From Alectryocaccobium sp964389285 (lineage in GTDB: Bacteria > Bacillota > Clostridia > Lachnospirales > Lachnospiraceae): a DNA stretch of 64,000 nt. This document shows positions 26,013 to 33,584 of the stretch, piece after piece; position 1 is the stretch's first letter; every line of letters begins with the position of its first letter. The stretch lies in NCBI GenBank assembly GCA_964389285.1, contig CAYMCZ010000011.1, forward strand, positions 1-64,000. Reading direction: 5' to 3'. The translations under genes and the position numbers were made by a program. The notes beneath the pieces are model-generated. The model saw only the letters and a list, made by a program, of their open reading frames with translations, was not told where the DNA came from and did not search any database.

Positions 26013-26013
26013 A

Positions 26014-27039
26014 TCATACCCCTTTTCCGAATGAACAATTCGGGAAATGACATGTTTTACAGTTAAGGCATAGGCCTCCGTGTCCGAGTCCCGCAAGGTA
26101 TTCGGGAGTTACCGGAACATCTGCAAGCAGTCTTGGAAGCACAAGGTCAAAAATGGTCTTATGCGCGTACATAACGCATCCGGGAAGTCCGCACACCGGC
26201 TGTCCGCCTTTTGCATAGCTTACCAAAAACATGGCTCCCGGCAAAACAGGGGCTCCGTAACTGACAATATCCGTGCCGGCATTTTTAATTGCAAGAGGGG
26301 TTTTGTCGTCCGGATCCACGCTCATGCCGCCCGTGCAAAGCACCATCTCGCAGTCCTCTGCCAGCATCCGATTTATGGCTGCCGTGATCTTTTCATGGTC
26401 GTCGTTCAAAATCACATGAGAGATCATTTCACAGCCGAATTCCGCAAGTTTTTCCTGAATAACGGGGGTAAATGTATCTTTAATGCGGCCGTAAAACACT
26501 TCGTTTCCGGTTGTAATCAGACCGTATTTTTTTGGTTTTAAAGCAAGAAGTCTGATAAGAGGCTCAGGCCCCGCCGCTTCTTTTGCTTTTTCCATTTTTT
26601 CTTTTTCTATGACAAGCGGAATAACCCTCATGCCGCAAAGCTTCTGTCCCTTTTTCACCGTAAAACCGGACGGCAATGTAGCGATCATCATATCCCCGAA
26701 AGAATTTATAAGTCTCAGTCTTTCTATATCTATCATCAAAAGAGCGTCCGTATCGGCTATGAGTTCGATTTTGCCTTCTTTTACGGGAGTAGGATGCATG
26801 TTTTCACTTTGACATATATCCAGCAAATATTCGGCAGCATCGTTTTCGTGCAGCATATTATCGTCTTTTTCCCACACATATATATGGTCTTTTCCGAGAC
26901 TTAAAAGAAGCGGTATATCTTCTTCTTTGATGACATGCCCTTTTTTGAATACGGCGTCTTTGGTAACGCCTTTTATGATCTGTGTAATATCATGACACAG
27001 CACCTGTCCGACAGCGTCGGTTGTATTTATAAGCTTCAT
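26014..27039 (-). CDS. MoeA/Glp-like molybdopterin-binding protein
   Basis: This 341-aa protein has the MoaB/MogA-type molybdopterin-binding core VLCTGGMSVDPDDKTP and GAPVLPGAMFLVSY near residues 225-270. Upstream is a shortened MoeA-like region. The tail is cysteine-rich: CLNCKTCHFPNCSFGKG, four cysteines that could bind a metal. It is shorter than E. coli MoeA (411 aa) and belongs to the clostridial variant. It probably inserts molybdate into adenylylated molybdopterin, or binds the intermediate, next to MogA. Metal binding by the tail is inference. Confidence 0.85.
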   Translation of the reverse strand: MKLINTTDAVGQVLCHDITQIIKGVTKDAVFKKGHVIKEEDIPLLLSLGKDHIYVWEKDDNMLHENDAAEYLLDICQSENMHPTPVKEGKIELIADTDALLMIDIERLRLINSFGDMMIATLPSGFTVKKGQKLCGMRVIPLVIEKEKMEKAKEAAGPEPLIRLLALKPKKYGLITTGNEVFYGRIKDTFTPVIQEKLAEFGCEMISHVILNDDHEKITAAINRMLAEDCEMVLCTGGMSVDPDDKTPLAIKNAGTDIVSYGAPVLPGAMFLVSYAKGGQPVCGLPGCVMYAHKTIFDLVLPRLLADVPVTPEYLAGLGHGGLCLNCKTCHFPNCSFGKGV

Positions 27040-27054
27040 AACCCTCCTGATATA

Positions 27055-27963
27055 TTAGTCAAATATTTCTTTTTCATCCACACATTCTGATTTGATACTG
27101 CCCACAAGATACTGAAGCGCGTCGATAACATTGGGTCTGATATCTCCGCCCACCAGTACCATCATCAGATCGCCGCCGACTTCCACCTTCCCCTGCGCGA
27201 GCCAAACCTTGACGTATCCGATACCGGGCAGCTGTTTTGTATTTTCGATATATTCTAAAACCCTGTCTTCATCAAACGAAAACTCCACCGCCGTTACGGG
27301 ATCCGAAGCTATTCCGCCACGAACCTGTTTTTTTGCCGTGGACCTGACAACGCCGTCATGTATAAGATACATTCCGCATCTGTCCGCGTTTTCGTCTGAC
27401 CTGGCTTCGTTTATCCAGGCATCGGCGGACGGGCGTGTTCCTCCGCCGATAAAGCATCTGTTTTCGTTTTTAAGCAAGGCGCAGTCCGCGCTTCCGTCGT
27501 TCGAAAGCATCAAAAGCGCATGATCAAGCGGCTCCATGACAGCTTTTAAGTTTTCTATCGAGGATTTGGGGCTGCCCGGAAGATTGATTATCAATGAATT
27601 TTTTCTGATTCCGGCTTCTGCCCGGGATAGGCAGCCTCTGCTTGTTATCTTCATGCTCTCTGCACGCATGGCTTCGGGAATTCCTCTTGTAAGCTTATCC
27701 AAAAGAGGAAGCGTGGCTTCGGGAGTGATGTCCCTCGGCGCAAAACCCGTTCCGCCGACAGTCAGCACAAGATCGGCTTTTATTTCATCAACCGCCTTGA
27801 TTAAGGCTTTTTGAATCAGTGCCGCATCATCCGGAACCAGCTCCTGACAGACAATATTCCATTTTTTATCTTCAAGAAAAGCCCTGACGCCGGGACCGGC
27901 GGTATCGGTTCTTTCGCCTCTGTAACACCTGTCGCTTACTGTAATAACTGCTGCTGTTCTCAT
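27055..27963 (-). CDS. MogA/MoaB - MoaE-like fusion for molybdopterin synthesis
   Basis: Residues 1-160 of this 302-aa protein are a MogA/MoaB domain: ITVSDRCYRGERTDTAGP, TVGGTGFAPRDITPEAT and INLPGSPKSSIENL. Residues about 170-302 resemble the catalytic subunit of molybdopterin synthase: IHDGVVR, GIGYVKVWLAQGKVEVGGDLM, then Lys291 and Lys298, whose spacing of seven matches the catalytic lysines of E. coli MoaE (119 and 126). The one polypeptide would cover sulfur transfer to cPMP and adenylylation. No moaD is seen nearby. The MoaE assignment is by motif only; a remote-homology check would settle it. The gene starts the cofactor operon. Confidence 0.78.
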   Translation of the reverse strand: MRTAAVITVSDRCYRGERTDTAGPGVRAFLEDKKWNIVCQELVPDDAALIQKALIKAVDEIKADLVLTVGGTGFAPRDITPEATLPLLDKLTRGIPEAMRAESMKITSRGCLSRAEAGIRKNSLIINLPGSPKSSIENLKAVMEPLDHALLMLSNDGSADCALLKNENRCFIGGGTRPSADAWINEARSDENADRCGMYLIHDGVVRSTAKKQVRGGIASDPVTAVEFSFDEDRVLEYIENTKQLPGIGYVKVWLAQGKVEVGGDLMMVLVGGDIRPNVIDALQYLVGSIKSECVDEKEIFD

Positions 27964-28009
27964 AAAAACCTCTCAATATATTAATTAAGACCAGAAATGA
28001 ATCTTAAAA

Positions 28010-28038
28010 AACATACACCATATTGATAGATTTTACAA
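28010..28038 (-). promoter_or_regulatory. Candidate promoter of the molybdenum cofactor operon
   Basis: The minus strand reads TTGTAA (28033-28038), a 17-bp spacer and TATGTT (28010-28015). The expected transcription start is near 28003. Confidence 0.5.
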
Positions 28039-28054
28039 CAGGATTCTTTTTATG

Positions 28055-28074
28055 TATGTTGTTATTACAACATA
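28055..28074. promoter_or_regulatory. 8-4-8 palindrome, candidate Crp/Fnr-family operator
   Basis: TATGTTGT-TATT-ACAACATA is a perfect inverted repeat between the divergent cofactor operon and Crp/Fnr gene. The inner 5-4-5 geometry matches CRP/FNR half-site spacing. Its centre is about 61.5 bp upstream of the start sites predicted from both proposed promoters. Confidence 0.6.
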
Positions 28075-28090
28075 TTTTGCCGATTATTTA

Positions 28091-28119
28091 TTGATTTTTT
28101 TAATATTTAATGATATCGT
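28091..28119 (+). promoter_or_regulatory. Candidate promoter of the Crp/Fnr-family gene
   Basis: TTGATT (28091-28096), a 17-bp spacer and TATCGT (28114-28119); the -10 box is weak. The ATG follows 31 bp later. Confidence 0.4.
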
Positions 28120-28149
28120 GACTGTAAATATACAATCAGGAGTTCTGTA

Positions 28150-28812
28150 ATGAATATTTCGGTTTCGGATTTTAATGCGATTGCCGCTTCACAACTGTTT
28201 TCGGGGCTCAGTCATAAACAGCTTGAAGACGTGCTCAATGTATTAAACGGTATAGTTGTAACGAAAAGCCAGAAAGAAACGCTCTTTAAACAGGGACAGG
28301 AAATAAATCATATAGGATGTGTTTTAGAAGGTGAAATATCTGTTTCATCGTATGATTCGCATGGAAATGAAATGCTTTTGGGCAAGGCAAAGACGGGATA
28401 TACAATCGGAGCAAACGTAGCATTTACCTCTACGCGCAAGAGCCCGTATTTTTTTGAATGTACAAATGACTCAAGAATATTTTTGTTTCCGGTAAATCAT
28501 TCTTCTTTATTGCCTGCTTATTTCATAAATACATATTATCAAAGACTTCTGAACCTCATGGCAAACGAAGCGGTCAGAGCCCAGTATAAGATAGATATTC
28601 TGTCTCAGAAAAGTGCCAGAAGCCGTATCATTTCTTATCTGAAAAATCAGCAGAACAAACGTGCTTCCGATGAATTTCATATCCCGTATAACCGCGACGA
28701 GATGGCCAGATACCTCTGTCTTAACAGGAGCGTCCTCTCCCATGAATTAAGCATGATGCAAAACGAAGGCCTGATAAATTTCAAGAATAATTATTTTAAA
28801 CTGAATATTTGA
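28150..28812 (+). CDS. Crp/Fnr family transcriptional regulator
   Basis: This 220-aa protein has an N-terminal cyclic-nucleotide-binding fold (QLEDVLNVLNG... LFKQGQEINHIGCVLEGEISV) and a C-terminal winged helix-turn-helix. The recognition helix lies in RDEMARYLCLNRSVLSHELSMM. It lacks the N-terminal cysteines of Fnr, so it is unlikely to sense oxygen through 4Fe-4S. Ligand unknown. Divergent placement from the molybdenum cofactor genes, with a shared palindrome, suggests it controls that operon and itself. AGGAG precedes ATG 28150. It converges with the desulfurase gene, the two stop codons being only 4 bp apart. Confidence 0.9.
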   Translation: MNISVSDFNAIAASQLFSGLSHKQLEDVLNVLNGIVVTKSQKETLFKQGQEINHIGCVLEGEISVSSYDSHGNEMLLGKAKTGYTIGANVAFTSTRKSPYFFECTNDSRIFLFPVNHSSLLPAYFINTYYQRLLNLMANEAVRAQYKIDILSQKSARSRIISYLKNQQNKRASDEFHIPYNRDEMARYLCLNRSVLSHELSMMQNEGLINFKNNYFKLNI

Positions 28813-28816
28813 CTTT

Positions 28817-29950
28817 TTAATCGGCCAGCTCTCTTACCGCCCTTATCGCGGTTTGGGTTTCTTCTTCGGTATTAAACCAGCCGAAGCTGAATCTCACCAC
28901 TCCCTGCGTGGTCGTACCGAGACTTTTATGCATGAGCGGAGCGCAATGCCCGCCCGACCTCGTCTGTATGTCATAATCTTCCAGAAGCGCGCTGCTTACC
29001 ATACCGGAATCATAGTCCCCTATGTTAAGCGCGACCACGGAGGTTCTGATCTTTGCGTCGTAATCTCCATAGAATTTTACCGAATCAATATCTTTAATTC
29101 CGTCATAAAACAGTCCGGCGAGATATAATTCTTTTTGATGAATTGTACTGATGCCGGTATCATTTATCCAGGAAAGCGCCGCGTGAAGGCCCGCAATGCC
29201 GTGCATATTTAATGTTCCGGCTTCGAGCCTTGTCGGCATCTCTTCGGGATGATATCTGTCATACGTATGGATGCCGCTGCCGCCGACTTTAAGCGGTTTA
29301 ACTTCAAGCCCCTCTTTCACAAGCAGCGCTCCTGTTCCCTGCGGCCCCATCAGGCTTTTGTGTCCAGTCAGGCAAAGCAGATCTATATTCATCTCTTTCA
29401 TGTCTATGGGAAGCACACCCGCCGTCTGAGAAGCATCCACAATAAAAATCAAACCGTTTTCGGCAGCCAGCCGCCCGAGTTTTTTTAAATCCACAACATT
29501 TCCCGTCAGATTTGAGCCGTGAGTACTTATGATGGCTTTTGTATTCGGCTTTATGGCCTTTTCAAACTCGCTGTATATAAGATTTCCCTTTTCGTCCGCT
29601 TCCGTCACGGAGAGTTCCAACCCCTGATCCTGGAGCAGATACAGCGGCCTTAAAACGGAGTTGTGTTCAAGTACGCTTGTAATCACATGATCTCCCGCCT
29701 TAAGCGTACCGAAAATGGCTGTGTTTAAAGACTCTGTGGAATTGGCCGTAAACGCGGTCTGAGCAGCACCGTAGCCTCCGAACATATCAGAGAGCATAAG
29801 CCTTGTCTCGTATGCTATTCTGGAAGCGTTAAGCGAAGCTTCGTTTACGCCCCTTCCGGCGTTTCCCATACCGCGCAAGGCATTGGCAACAGCTTCGATA
29901 ACGGATTCCGGTTTTTTATATGATGTGGCGGCATTATCCAGATAAATCAT
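28817..29950 (-). CDS. Cysteine desulfurase/selenocysteine lyase-like aminotransferase class V enzyme
   Basis: This 377-aa PLP enzyme starts with IYLDNAATSYKKP. The PLP lysine is Lys198 in LTGHKSLMGPQG, and the catalytic cysteine is Cys336 in RSGGHCAPL. These features and the short N-terminus fit the EF2568-type desulfurases that accompany selD/yqeB genes. It would release sulfur from cysteine, or selenium from selenocysteine, for the carriers and SelD. It is last in the unit with the reductase, carrier and activase. Two in-frame ATGs lie close together; ATG 29950 has GGAG six bases upstream. Confidence 0.88.
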   Translation of the reverse strand: MIYLDNAATSYKKPESVIEAVANALRGMGNAGRGVNEASLNASRIAYETRLMLSDMFGGYGAAQTAFTANSTESLNTAIFGTLKAGDHVITSVLEHNSVLRPLYLLQDQGLELSVTEADEKGNLIYSEFEKAIKPNTKAIISTHGSNLTGNVVDLKKLGRLAAENGLIFIVDASQTAGVLPIDMKEMNIDLLCLTGHKSLMGPQGTGALLVKEGLEVKPLKVGGSGIHTYDRYHPEEMPTRLEAGTLNMHGIAGLHAALSWINDTGISTIHQKELYLAGLFYDGIKDIDSVKFYGDYDAKIRTSVVALNIGDYDSGMVSSALLEDYDIQTRSGGHCAPLMHKSLGTTTQGVVRFSFGWFNTEEETQTAIRAVRELAD

Positions 29951-29998
29951 TTCCATCTCCAGCAAAATTATTAGTTCGGTTTTAAATATTTCATAGTG

Positions 29999-30778
29999 TT
30001 ATCCGAGCTGTTTCGCGCAAAGCGCGGCGCCCAATGCGCCGGCATACCTGCCCATTTCACTTGTTGCGACCTTGCGTTTTAATTTCTCTTCAAGCATTTC
30101 TTTCAGATAATCACATTCGCAAAGACCTCCGGTAAGACATACGCTGTCGCTTTCGCCGATAAGGCGTGAACACTGGGATACGACTTTGTCCGCAATGGAG
30201 TCAACAATGGCAAACGCAATATTTTCTTTTGACTCTCCTTTTCCCACGAGGCTTATAACCTCCGACTCGGCAAAGACCGTACACATGGAGCTGATTCTAA
30301 CGGCCGAACCGCTCCTTGCAAGCTCGCAAAGATCCGTAGGAACGAGTCCCATGGTTGCACCCATGACTTCCAGAAAACGCCCCGTACCGGCCGAACACTT
30401 ATCGTTCATAAAGAAATCCGTAACCGCTCCTTTGTCCGTTCTGATAATCTTTGTATCCTGTCCTCCGATATCTATTACGGTCAGAGAGTCATCATTAAAA
30501 ATCCGGTTGGCTCCCCTGGCATGGCAGGTGATCTCCGTAACGGCCTTATCGGCATAGGGAACAGATACGCGGCCGTAACCGGTAGCTACTATTTTTGATC
30601 CTTTATTAATAAAGCCTTTGTTTTGAAGATCTTTATAAATGCTTTCCGCGGTATCCACGCTGCTCCATCCCGTGGGCCTTACGTCTTTAAATACCAGCTC
30701 TTCGTTTTCGTCAAGCACTACCGTCTTTGCACAGGTTGAACCGATATCAATTCCGATATAATATTTTAAATCTTTCAT
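29999..30778 (-). CDS. ATP-dependent activase of the BadF/HgdC (acyl-CoA dehydratase activase) family
   Basis: This 259-aa ASKHA-fold ATPase has phosphate-1 loop GIDIGSTCAKTV, phosphate-2 VIDIGGQDTK and adenosine motif SVCLTGGL. Cys128 (NDKCSAGTGRF) and Cys166 (SSMCTVFAESEV) match the two cysteines by which the HgdC dimer holds one 4Fe-4S cluster. Such activases use ATP to push a low-potential electron into a partner reductase. The partner is almost certainly the 31076-32347 protein. Start and stop overlap the DUF3343 gene by 4 bp. The YjiL/DCCP-R subfamily fits best in context. Confidence 0.9.
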   Translation of the reverse strand: MKDLKYYIGIDIGSTCAKTVVLDENEELVFKDVRPTGWSSVDTAESIYKDLQNKGFINKGSKIVATGYGRVSVPYADKAVTEITCHARGANRIFNDDSLTVIDIGGQDTKIIRTDKGAVTDFFMNDKCSAGTGRFLEVMGATMGLVPTDLCELARSGSAVRISSMCTVFAESEVISLVGKGESKENIAFAIVDSIADKVVSQCSRLIGESDSVCLTGGLCECDYLKEMLEEKLKRKVATSEMGRYAGALGAALCAKQLG

Positions 30779-31044
30779 ACAAACTTATCCCTTCTCGGGT
30801 TTATCTGACATTCCAACGGAATTATGGAATTGTATTTTGCGTTATTTGCTTCGATATGTTTCTTTGCCTGCTCCAGATGTTCGGGAAGCAAAAGGACAGC
30901 AACACCGCATCCTGCTATTTTTTGTAAGGAATGCGGTGTCGGTGTGATGCGGAAAGGAATATCGCCTTCCCGCATCAGTTTTTGTATTTCCATTGCTTCC
31001 GTAAATGTATCTACCAAAAGATAATAATTAATATTTTTGCTCAT
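30775..31044 (-). CDS. DUF3343 putative Se/S carrier protein (copy 2)
   Basis: This 89-aa paralogue of the 20391-20624 protein has YYLLVDTFTEAMEIQKLM, then QKIAGCGVAV with the single cysteine Cys46, and a C-terminal helix. The match to copy 1 is clear around the AGCG motif and weaker elsewhere. It lies between the double-cubane-type reductase (31 bp upstream) and the activase (4-bp overlap), so all three are probably made together. It may present a selenium or sulfur atom to the reductase, which is inference. Confidence 0.8.
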   Translation of the reverse strand: MSKNINYYLLVDTFTEAMEIQKLMREGDIPFRITPTPHSLQKIAGCGVAVLLLPEHLEQAKKHIEANNAKYNSIIPLECQINPRRDKFV

Positions 31045-31075
31045 GAATACATTTTCGCTGTTTTTTAGAGGTATG

Positions 31076-32347
31076 TCAACCCAGCATTTCGATAAACGCC
31101 TCTATCCTTGTCCTGAGCTGCTCGGAATCGGCGTCGGAATAATCGGTCTCAAGTCCGAGTACCGGAATTCCCGCGTCTTTAAGAGCCGCTTCAACCAAAG
31201 CGCCTTCGGTATCATACAGACAGCAGAATTTCAGATTAACGTCTATAACGCCGTCAACCTTGTATTCTTTTGCAAGACGGATGATATCGTCGATGCGATC
31301 CGTATTCGGGGTAAAGCATGCGCAGTTAATCTTCATGTAGCGGTCTGCGATAGCCTTGAACTGATCCTGGACAGTAGCTGCGTTTTCGTCAACCAGATTT
31401 TCGAAATAACGCGTTCCCGTACAGGATTCTTCGCAAACAACGGCGCCGCCGCTTGTTTCGATAAGGTGATGCATCTTCCAGTTAGGAATAGCCATCGGAG
31501 TCCCCGTGAGCATGATCCTCTTGGTTCCCTCTTTGAAAACCGAAACATTGTTTTTGATTCTGTCTTCAAGTTCATCGGCAAGTCTGTTGCACATCTGCGC
31601 ACAGCGCGCGGGATCGTCAAAGAATGCGATCTGGCTCATAAGCAGGGCATCCTTTCCGCTTATCGGTATAACCTCTGATTTGCGGGCATCATAAACCCTC
31701 TTCATGGCCTTTCTTTTTTCGTTGACCGTTTTGATTGCCTCCGCAAGTTTTTCAGCCGTGATCTTATTACCGGTGAATTCTTCTACGGTTTTAGCGAAAT
31801 CGCTTATCTCTTCGATCCATTTCTGATAATCTTTCGGCCTTTTCATCTGAGGCATATCCATGATGTACATAGGCACTTCTTTTCCGAGAATTTCCCAAGC
31901 TTTTTTCTTGCCGTCACAGGTGGTCTCGCCAACATACATATCCGCGATTCTGAAAAACGGACAGGTGCCTGAAAGTCTCGCGCCCACACTGGCCTTAATG
32001 AGCGGACAGGTGGATTTGGGTACAGCGGCTTCTCCCGCCGGTACCCAGAATTCGGAACCGCCGCACAAACCCGTGACAATGCCGTTTGCCGCGATGATCA
32101 CTTCATCCGGAACGTAAACGCAGAACGTACCGAAAACTTTCTGTCCGTTTTTCTGGGCTTCGATAAGCTCCGCCGGACGTATGCCGTGGATATCCGCAAC
32201 TACCATGTCCCAAAAATCCATCCCCGCAGGACGGTTTTCCTGGGAAAGATAAATGTCGCCGAAAGCCACCGGCAGCACCTGGCACAGTGTGTCGTGCATT
32301 TCTACATCCATACCGAGATCTTTCCACATCTGTAAATAATCAGCCAT
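31076..32347 (-). CDS. Double-cubane-cluster-type anaerobic reductase (2-hydroxyacyl-CoA dehydratase D family)
   Basis: This 423-aa protein is an HgdB/FldC-like fold member with the YjiM/DCCP block order VFGTFCVYVPDEVIIAANG, GLCGG, KSTCPLIKASVGA, GTCPFFRIADMYVGETTCDGKKKAWE (described in pieces) and MYIMDMPQ. Cysteines occur at 22, 76, 95, 114, 129, 144, 249, 253, 305, 309, 342, 344, 375 and 376. Homologues in Carboxydothermus carry an 8Fe-9S double-cubane cluster and reduce small molecules when fired by an ATP-driven reductase. No CoA-dehydratase partner subunit is present, which favours the double-cubane subfamily. The true substrate is unknown. ATG 32347 has AGGAGG eight bases upstream; an ATG two codons earlier is too close to it. 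Confidence 0.87.
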   Translation of the reverse strand: MADYLQMWKDLGMDVEMHDTLCQVLPVAFGDIYLSQENRPAGMDFWDMVVADIHGIRPAELIEAQKNGQKVFGTFCVYVPDEVIIAANGIVTGLCGGSEFWVPAGEAAVPKSTCPLIKASVGARLSGTCPFFRIADMYVGETTCDGKKKAWEILGKEVPMYIMDMPQMKRPKDYQKWIEEISDFAKTVEEFTGNKITAEKLAEAIKTVNEKRKAMKRVYDARKSEVIPISGKDALLMSQIAFFDDPARCAQMCNRLADELEDRIKNNVSVFKEGTKRIMLTGTPMAIPNWKMHHLIETSGGAVVCEESCTGTRYFENLVDENAATVQDQFKAIADRYMKINCACFTPNTDRIDDIIRLAKEYKVDGVIDVNLKFCCLYDTEGALVEAALKDAGIPVLGLETDYSDADSEQLRTRIEAFIEMLG

Positions 32348-32412
32348 AATCATCTCCTCCTGTTTTATAGTTTTATATTTACATACAGAATCAAAAAAGT
32401 TAACCCTTTATG

Positions 32413-32422
32413 ATGATATCAT
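32413..32422. promoter_or_regulatory. 10-bp palindrome before the double-cubane reductase operon
   Basis: ATGATATCAT lies 66 bp upstream of the reductase start, in the divergent region shared with the LysR gene. It may be a regulator half of the LysR system; function is inferred and the sequence is AT-rich. Confidence 0.3.
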
Positions 32423-32539
32423 TTTTTTCAAGTTTAATATAATTGTATTGGCCTATAAATGCGCTTTATTTATAGATTTTTATAATATATAAGAATTTGT
32501 ATTCGTTAACAGGCTGTTTTTGCAATTAACATTTATTAT

Positions 32540-32589
32540 AAATCTTGATTTTTTTGATATTTTATGATATTTTATTGAAATCAAGATTT
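32540..32589. promoter_or_regulatory. 12-bp inverted repeat spanning the LysR promoter
   Basis: AAATCTTGATTT (32540-32551) and AAATCAAGATTT (32578-32589) are perfect inverted copies 26 bp apart. Between them lie two tandem GATATTTTAT units. A TTGATT/TATTTT promoter pair with a 17-bp spacer (32545-32573) sits within. This is a natural autoregulation site for the LysR protein. Confidence 0.55.
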
Positions 32590-32609
32590 CCTTTTTTCGG
32601 AGGTAGGCC

Positions 32610-33509
32610 GTGAATTTCAGACAACTGGAATCCTTTATACAGGTTTCAACATTAAAAAGTTTTTCAAAAGCGGCAGAACAGCTGTATCTGACACAGCCGA
32701 CCATAAGCGCTCATATATCCCAGCTCGAAAAAGAGCTTGGAGTTGATCTGCTTAATCGGACCACAAAGAATATTGCTCTTACCCCAAACGGAAAAAAACT
32801 GTTCGACTACGCCAAAGAAATCATCGATATCAAAGAACATATTATCGACGAATTCAATCCGCGTCCTAAAGCAAAGACGGTCATCAAAATTTCAGCCTCA
32901 ACCATACCCTTTCAATATATATTGCCTTCGCTTCTGGTTGAATTTCAGAACAAATACGGCAGAACGGATTTCGAGCTTACGGAATCCAACTCCCTTAAGG
33001 TAATGGATAACCTTAAACACCATGAGGCCGATATCGGATTTACCGGCAAAAAGCCCGAAACCTCTGATTTTTTATATGCTCCGGTATGTGACGACAGGCT
33101 TTTGCTTGTAACACCCGCTTCACCGCGCTATCTTCAACTTAAAGAAGAAGGAGCTAAACTTAAAGATTTTCTTAAAGAACCTTTTATCATGCGCGAGTCA
33201 GGCTCGGGTACGAGGCTCTGCGCAGAAAGCTTTTTCATGGAAAACGGGGTCAGTCCTTCCGATATTCATACCATCGCAACCATGGACAACAATGAAGCGA
33301 TAAGAAATTCCTGTATAAACGGTCTCGGCATCTCTTTTATGTCCGAGCTCTCGGTCGAAAAAGAGATTAACGACGGAAGGCTCCTGTGCTTTCCTTTCCC
33401 GAGCGATCATCTGAATCGTAAAATTTACATGGTATGGAACCATACCCGAAACCATTCATCATTTATCAGAGAGTTTTCTTCTATTATCAGCGTTAACAAA
33501 CGTGATTAA
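32610..33509 (+). CDS. LysR family regulator, selenium-metabolism-associated type
   Basis: This 299-aa LysR regulator has an N-terminal winged HTH (residues 1-60: RQLESFIQVSTLKSFSKAAE, TQPTISAHISQLEKELG). The C-terminal effector domain is of CysL/CysB type, with IMRESGSGTR and SCINGLGISF. Divergent placement next to the double-cubane reductase, carrier and desulfurase genes fits the LysR group linked to selenium metabolism. The effector is unknown; a sulfur or selenium compound would be the first guess. The start is GTG 32610 after CGGAGG. A bidirectional terminator follows. Confidence 0.88.
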   Translation: MNFRQLESFIQVSTLKSFSKAAEQLYLTQPTISAHISQLEKELGVDLLNRTTKNIALTPNGKKLFDYAKEIIDIKEHIIDEFNPRPKAKTVIKISASTIPFQYILPSLLVEFQNKYGRTDFELTESNSLKVMDNLKHHEADIGFTGKKPETSDFLYAPVCDDRLLLVTPASPRYLQLKEEGAKLKDFLKEPFIMRESGSGTRLCAESFFMENGVSPSDIHTIATMDNNEAIRNSCINGLGISFMSELSVEKEINDGRLLCFPFPSDHLNRKIYMVWNHTRNHSSFIREFSSIISVNKRD

Positions 33510-33534
33510 TCTTTATCATGCATTTTAATCACTG

Positions 33535-33572
33535 AAAAAGGGGCCGTTCGAATTGATCAGCCCCTTCTTTTT
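33535..33572. terminator. Bidirectional terminator after the LysR gene
   Basis: AAAAAGGGGC pairs with GCCCCTTCTTTTT around a 15-nt loop, with T-runs on both strands. It serves the LysR gene and the convergent kinase-like gene. Confidence 0.8.
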
Positions 33573-33584
33573 AATATATGATTA

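Noticed and set aside
26013..26096. N-terminal extension of MoaC
   Set aside because: The extra 28 codons overlap the moeA-like gene, lack family similarity and a proper ribosome site; ATG 26012 fits.
27964..28149. Molybdenum cofactor riboswitch upstream of the cofactor operon
   Set aside because: The AT-rich gap contains promoters and a simple palindrome but no multi-stem conserved RNA that I could match.
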